DNA of 8,808 nucleotides, taken from the NCBI GenBank assembly GCA_002348365.1, contig DEBC01000060.1, positions 3,603 to 12,410 of the forward strand, read 5' to 3'. This document shows positions 6,386 to 8,808 of this stretch, piece after piece. Below the pieces are notes generated by a model. That model was not told the DNA's origin, did no database searches, and saw only the letters and a program-made list of their open reading frames with translations. The stretch's first letter is position 1. Every line of letters starts with the position of its first letter. This DNA comes from Alphaproteobacteria bacterium UBA2966 (GTDB lineage Bacteria > Pseudomonadota > Alphaproteobacteria > UBA2966). The position numbers and the translations under genes are program-made.

Positions 6386-7192
6386 CATCCGCACCGCATC
6401 CAAAATGAAGTCGTCCAATTCGTGCTGTGGCGAAATCGAATCGCGAACGCAGGACAACACGTCGACCTTCGAAAGCGAGGCGAAGATCCGGCTTGTCGCG
6501 ACCACCGCATCGAGAGCAGTGGGCTGTTCACCGAGAGCGAGAGCGCCAAACTGCGATACGTAGGCGTGGAGTCGATGACCTCCGGAAAAACAGTCCGAGG
6601 TCACACCCGCACCCGTGAGTTCACCGTAGACATAGTTGCCCGGAACCGCTCCAGAGCGTCCAAGTTCACTCTCGTGCATGATTGAGAGTTCATCACCTGA
6701 GAGCCATGTGATGAACGCGTGCAGAGTCGTATCCGACGACTCGGCGAGGGTCGCGGGAACAGCACCGTATCGGGTGATGTGCGCGGAATAGACTGCATCG
6801 ATACCGGTGATATCTGCTTTGACCACTGGGATGACCGCATCCCCCGTCTGGCCAAATTTACGTGCTAACTGTGCAGGAGCTGCGTTCGAACCGTACGCCA
6901 GTACAGGAGTACGCCGGCTCAGCGGGACAGCATCGTGGATGCCCAGTGTTTCCAGATGACGAGTGATGGGAACGGTCTCACCCGCCAGATTGCGAACCAC
7001 TCCGTCCCGAAGCGGATCATCGATGAAGTCAATCAATTCGTAAGGCGCACCACGGACGAATATGTACGAGTGCTCTACCGCGACGTATGGGTATTCCTTC
7101 GCAAGCGCGAGGAGTTCCCGATCGGAATGGTAAGTCCACCAAGGGTGCTGAGCGCGACCACTAGTGCCTGTCCATGATTGCTCCGGCGACAT
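6302..7192 (-). CDS. Conserved hypothetical protein with gamma-glutamylcyclotransferase-like YGSN motif
   Basis: I do not recognise a named gene. The product has 296 residues from the ATG at 7192 (a GTG at 7201 gives 299), with no signal peptide or membrane segment. After an N-terminal part of about 95 residues rich in aromatic and acidic residues comes PVLAYGSNAAPAQLARKFG at 96-114. YGSN is the substrate-loop motif of the gamma-glutamylcyclotransferase/AIG2-like fold. Further on, YGAVPATL, then ITWLSGDELSIMHESELG and GNYVYGEL (to about 191) resemble the second half of that fold, where a glutamate is catalytic; Glu174 or Glu176 would be candidates. The start overlaps the end of the pentapeptide gene by 32 bases, so the two are probably co-translated. 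The last 25 codons or so look out of frame: the +1 frame running to a TGA at 6294-6292 has better codon use. A function in glutathione or peptide turnover is only a guess. Confidence 0.65.
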   Translation of the reverse strand: MSPEQSWTGTSGRAQHPWWTYHSDRELLALAKEYPYVAVEHSYIFVRGAPYELIDFIDDPLRDGVVRNLAGETVPITRHLETLGIHDAVPLSRRTPVLAYGSNAAPAQLARKFGQTGDAVIPVVKADITGIDAVYSAHITRYGAVPATLAESSDTTLHAFITWLSGDELSIMHESELGRSGAVPGNYVYGELTGAGVTSDCFSGGHRLHAYVSQFGALALGEQPTALDAVVATSRIFASLSKVDVLSCVRDSISPQHELDDFILDAVRMDGVRRGWSQRLRRSALPDILPCFAERF

Positions 7193-7445
7193 TGGTGTCA
7201 CTTAGCACAGCTTCCCCGAGATCCACCCCTGTCAAATTTGCATTGCTGAGGTCAGCACGGGTCAAATTGGCAGGCATGCTTCGCCCCTGGGCATCGCCCT
7301 CCGTCCCTCTGATCTCCACCAGGCCGAAAACCGCGGCGTCGAGCCGCGCAGAAATCAGCAAGGCATCGGTGAGATCGGCGCCGGAAAAATCCGCCCCTCG
7401 AGCATCGGCTTGGGACAAGTTGGCATTCGTCAGCCTCGCCAACAC
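7161..7445 (-). CDS. Pentapeptide-repeat protein, C-terminal fragment
   Basis: This is the downstream piece of the broken gene, 94 codons from a GTG at 7445. The same frame is open further upstream, with repeat character back to CDLSG near 7480, so the GTG is unlikely to be a natural start. Repeats include ARLTN, ANLSQ, ADFSG, ADLTD, then a 10-residue interruption (TEGDAQGRSM), then ANLTR, ADLSN, ANLTG and VDLGE. The stop at 7163-7161 lies inside the start of the YGSN gene. Confidence 0.55.
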   Translation of the reverse strand: MLARLTNANLSQADARGADFSGADLTDALLISARLDAAVFGLVEIRGTEGDAQGRSMPANLTRADLSNANLTGVDLGEAVLSDTNVAGAIMDRH

Positions 7446-7819
7446 AAAGGCGCCGTTGGAAACATCTGCACCAGAGAGATCGCAGGCCTGGGCGCATGTA
7501 CGCGCCCCGAAAATGAGACCCCCGAAAGAGTCGCACTGCCGAAACGGGCACCCCTGAGGTCCGCGCCACTAAAATTCGTAGCGGGCGAGATCGAGCGTTC
7601 AAATTGGGCGCGAAACAAATCCGCACCGGAGAAATCGGCGCCGGTGAGATCGCAGTCGCTGAAATTGATGCCCCGTAACTGGGCATTTTGGAGGTTCACG
7701 CTCGTCAATCGCATGCCCGAGAAGTCCTGGTGACTGAGATCCGCTCGCGCGCTACCGACCCAACCGTTCACGAACCTCTCGTGTCGGCGCACAATGTTGA
7801 GAAATTCATCGGGGGTCAT
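7430..7819 (-). CDS. Pentapeptide-repeat protein, N-terminal fragment
   Basis: This is the upstream piece of the broken gene, 129 codons from the ATG at 7819. Repeats are clear up to about residue 105 (SATLS, GVSFSG). After that the frame reads RVHAPRPAISLVQMFPTAP, with no repeat character, to a TGA, as expected downstream of a frameshift. The short leader with EFLNIVRRHERF is typical of the start of many alphaproteobacterial pentapeptide proteins, so the start is probably genuine. No strong ribosome-binding site is visible. Confidence 0.6.
   Translation of the reverse strand: MTPDEFLNIVRRHERFVNGWVGSARADLSHQDFSGMRLTSVNLQNAQLRGINFSDCDLTGADFSGADLFRAQFERSISPATNFSGADLRGARFGSATLSGVSFSGRVHAPRPAISLVQMFPTAPLCWRG
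7490..7507. repeat. 6-bp inverted repeat at the pentapeptide frame break
   Basis: GGGCGC at 7490-7495 and GCGCCC at 7502-7507 are exact reverse complements around the six-base loop ATGTAC. The G+C-only stem sits inside the interval where the pentapeptide frame changes. Such hairpins favour small deletions during replication and are also a known source of sequencing and assembly errors. Confidence 0.6.
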
Positions 7820-8310
7820 GGTCTGCCGCTCTCAATTCGCAGCTGGCCTGGCTCCGCAGGAAACGGAGTTTTCCAGTTCTGCCTCACTCGACGAACGATC
7901 CGGTAGGGCATAGTCACCACACTCTCACCACTCAATACAAAAACGACACAGCATCATTACTGTTCTCATAGACATTCCCGCTGCGGCCTCAGCGCCGGAC
8001 AGCACAAAGAACCGCGACTCGGAACACATGGAAACCAGGCCCGTTTCGAGTGCCAATTTTTCGGGAAGATCACCAACACTGCTACTGCGCGCCCGCCCTC
8101 ACGGGCAATCGCAGAAGTCTTACCCCGCCATTAGTTTAAGTATCTCGACCTTCTGGCGTGGCCTCCTAACAAGGGGCAACCTTCCCATCGGACAACGATA
8201 GTGCCCGATATTGGCCCTCTAACCATAAATTACTTCCAAGCGCCTCGATTGTCGCCCCAAAATCACACCATCGATATACTCTCGGATTCGAAAATCGGGG
8301 CGAACCGCTT
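7820..8310. other. Gene-free stretch of 491 bases upstream of ubiD
   Basis: No reading frame here has a convincing product. The base composition is lower in G+C than the genes around it (about 53% by hand count over 7861-8280). I see no tRNA, terminator with T-run, direct-repeat array or att-like site. A 5-bp GCCCG/CGGGC inverted repeat lies at 8091-8106, and TCGCCCC at 8252-8258 is complementary to the GGGGCGA just before ubiD. The stretch must hold the promoters of the divergent pentapeptide gene and ubiD if both are transcribed from here. It could also be remains of a lost gene. Confidence 0.5.
8252..8303 (+). promoter_or_regulatory. Inverted repeat that could cover the ubiD ribosome-binding site
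   Basis: TCGCCCC (8252-8258) can pair with GGGGCGA (8297-8303), which ends seven bases before the ubiD ATG and is the only Shine-Dalgarno-like sequence there. If the transcript starts upstream of 8252, this 7-bp helix across a 38-base loop could mask the site. Whether the leader is that long is unknown. Confidence 0.25.
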
Positions 8311-8808
8311 ATGGCATATGACTCTTTGAGGGATTTTCTCGCCTCGCTCGAGAAGGCAGGCCAGCTCGTTCGTGTCTCACGACCCGTCTCGACGGTACTC
8401 GAAATGACGGAAATTCAAACGCGCCTTCTGGCAGACGGCGGGCCGGCGGTCTTGTTCGAGAACGCCGTAGTCGGGAACGGCCAACCTTGTGTCATGCCAG
8501 TCCTGGTGAATTTGTTCGGCACTGTTGCGCGCGTCGCCCTGGGAATGGAACGCGAACCCGCAGACCTTCGGGAGCTTGGCGAAACGCTGGCGTTCTTGAG
8601 GCAACCAGAACCACCAGGAGGATGGCGAGAGGCGTTGGACCTGATACCGATGCTCAGAACGGCTTTGCACATGAAGCCGAAAACAATCTCGAAAGCCCCG
8701 GTCCACGATGTCGTCTACACAGGCAATGACATCGATTTGGCGAAGCTGCCGGTTCAAACCTGCTGGCCTGGAGAGCCTGCGCCGCTCATCACATGGCCTC
8801 TCGTTGTG
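8311..8808 (+). CDS. ubiD: 4-hydroxy-3-polyprenylbenzoate decarboxylase UbiD, N-terminal part (3' end outside window)
   Basis: UbiD removes the carboxyl group from the prenylated 4-hydroxybenzoate made by UbiA, using prenylated FMN supplied by UbiX. The frame opens with ATG at 8311 and stays open to the last base, giving 166 residues of a family usually near 490-500. The visible blocks align well from memory with E. coli UbiD: YDSLRDFLASLEKAGQLVRV at residues 3-22, EMTEIQTRLLADGGPAVLFEN at about 31-51, MPVLVNLFGTVARVALGM near 61-78, LAFLRQPEPPGGWREA, and VQTCWPGEPAPLITWPLVV at the end. The cofactor-binding and catalytic Glu-Arg-Glu region is mostly beyond the window. GGGGCGA seven bases upstream is a weak ribosome-binding site. 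The gene lies on the same strand as ubiA but is separated from it by the accessory cassette. ubiX is not seen. Confidence 0.94.
   Translation, partial: MAYDSLRDFLASLEKAGQLVRVSRPVSTVLEMTEIQTRLLADGGPAVLFENAVVGNGQPCVMPVLVNLFGTVARVALGMEREPADLRELGETLAFLRQPEPPGGWREALDLIPMLRTALHMKPKTISKAPVHDVVYTGNDIDLAKLPVQTCWPGEPAPLITWPLVV

Larger units (their letters stand above)
7161..7819 (-). pseudogene. Pentapeptide-repeat protein gene interrupted by a frameshift
   Basis: Two overlapping reading frames on the same strand (7819-7430 and 7445-7161) both encode pentapeptide repeats and together read as one protein of about 219 residues. The first part begins with a short helical-looking leader (MTPDEFLNIVRRHERFVNGW) followed by some 16 five-residue repeats such as CDLTG, ADFSG, ADLFR, TNFSG and ADLRG, ending at VSFSG. 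The repeats resume in the -1 frame at CDLSG, ADVSN, GAFVL, ARLTN and on to AVLSD. The break lies around 7490-7525, beside a 6-bp inverted repeat and a run of five C. Members of this family fold as a right-handed quadrilateral beta-helix; a few (Qnr, MfpA) mimic DNA and bind gyrase, but most have no known role and nothing here points to gyrase. The damage may be real or a sequence error. The 3' end overlaps the YGSN gene. Confidence 0.75.

Noticed and set aside
7161..7819. Qnr-like quinolone-resistance protein
   Set aside because: The joined length is close to that of Qnr, but the leader sequence and repeat composition match ordinary alphaproteobacterial pentapeptide proteins, and the gene is broken.
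8091..8106. GCCCG/CGGGC hairpin as a terminator
   Set aside because: Only five base pairs, and no T-run on either strand.
8028..8201. Short plus-strand frame of 57 codons in the gap before ubiD
   Set aside because: A GGA lies near its ATG, but the Ser/Arg/Leu-rich product has no family character and codon use is unconvincing.
8249..8280. TTGTCG and TATACT upstream of ubiD as a promoter
   Set aside because: The TATACT is a good -10, but the spacer is 20 bases and the -35 matches only in part; left as a possibility.
8281..8303. TTCGAAA with flanking complementarity as a tRNA T-arm
   Set aside because: The stem does not pair properly and no acceptor, D or anticodon arm can be found upstream.
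8377..8757. Minus-strand open frame of 126 codons opposite ubiD
   Set aside because: It is antisense to the clear UbiD N-terminus; no domain is visible.

Overview
The window looks like part of an alphaproteobacterial chromosome, probably Hyphomicrobiales or a relative. This is inferred from a plant/proteobacterial-type (class II) glutamate-cysteine ligase directly behind rsmE, a UbiA/UbiD ubiquinone route, and moderately high G+C coding sequence. No rRNA, tRNA, CRISPR array, transposase or phage gene was seen. Most genes are housekeeping or transport genes. The accessory part is a small cassette of two minus-strand genes at about 6292-7819, plus the gene-free stretch behind it.

Layout: the C-terminal part of TldD (1-600, plus strand, 5' end outside the window) meets a minus-strand gene block head-on, the two stop codons sharing CTAG. 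Read right to left, the block is rsmE (5165-4422), gshA (4304-2943), then a tungstate-type ABC importer: permease tupB (2856-2152), ATPase tupC (2149-1436) and binding protein tupA (1442-597). Diverging from rsmE is ubiA (5321-6280, plus). After ubiA comes the accessory cassette on the minus strand: a pentapeptide-repeat gene broken by a frameshift (7819-7161), overlapping a conserved-hypothetical protein with a gamma-glutamylcyclotransferase-like YGSN motif (7192-6302), whose last 25 codons or so also seem frameshifted. About 490 bases without a convincing gene follow (7820-8310). The start of ubiD (8311 to the window end, plus) closes the window.

How they work together: UbiA prenylates 4-hydroxybenzoate and UbiD decarboxylates the prenylated product, two consecutive ubiquinone steps that here flank the accessory cassette. 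GshA makes gamma-glutamylcysteine, the first step of glutathione synthesis. RsmE methylates 16S rRNA. TupBCA would import tungstate for tungsten or molybdenum cofactor enzymes; none of those enzymes is in view. TldD is a protease subunit with no obvious link to its neighbours.

I do not see a clear new system. The best candidates for a second look are the pentapeptide/YGSN gene pair, its two frame breaks (each beside a small inverted repeat), and the placement of a tungstate importer directly behind gshA.
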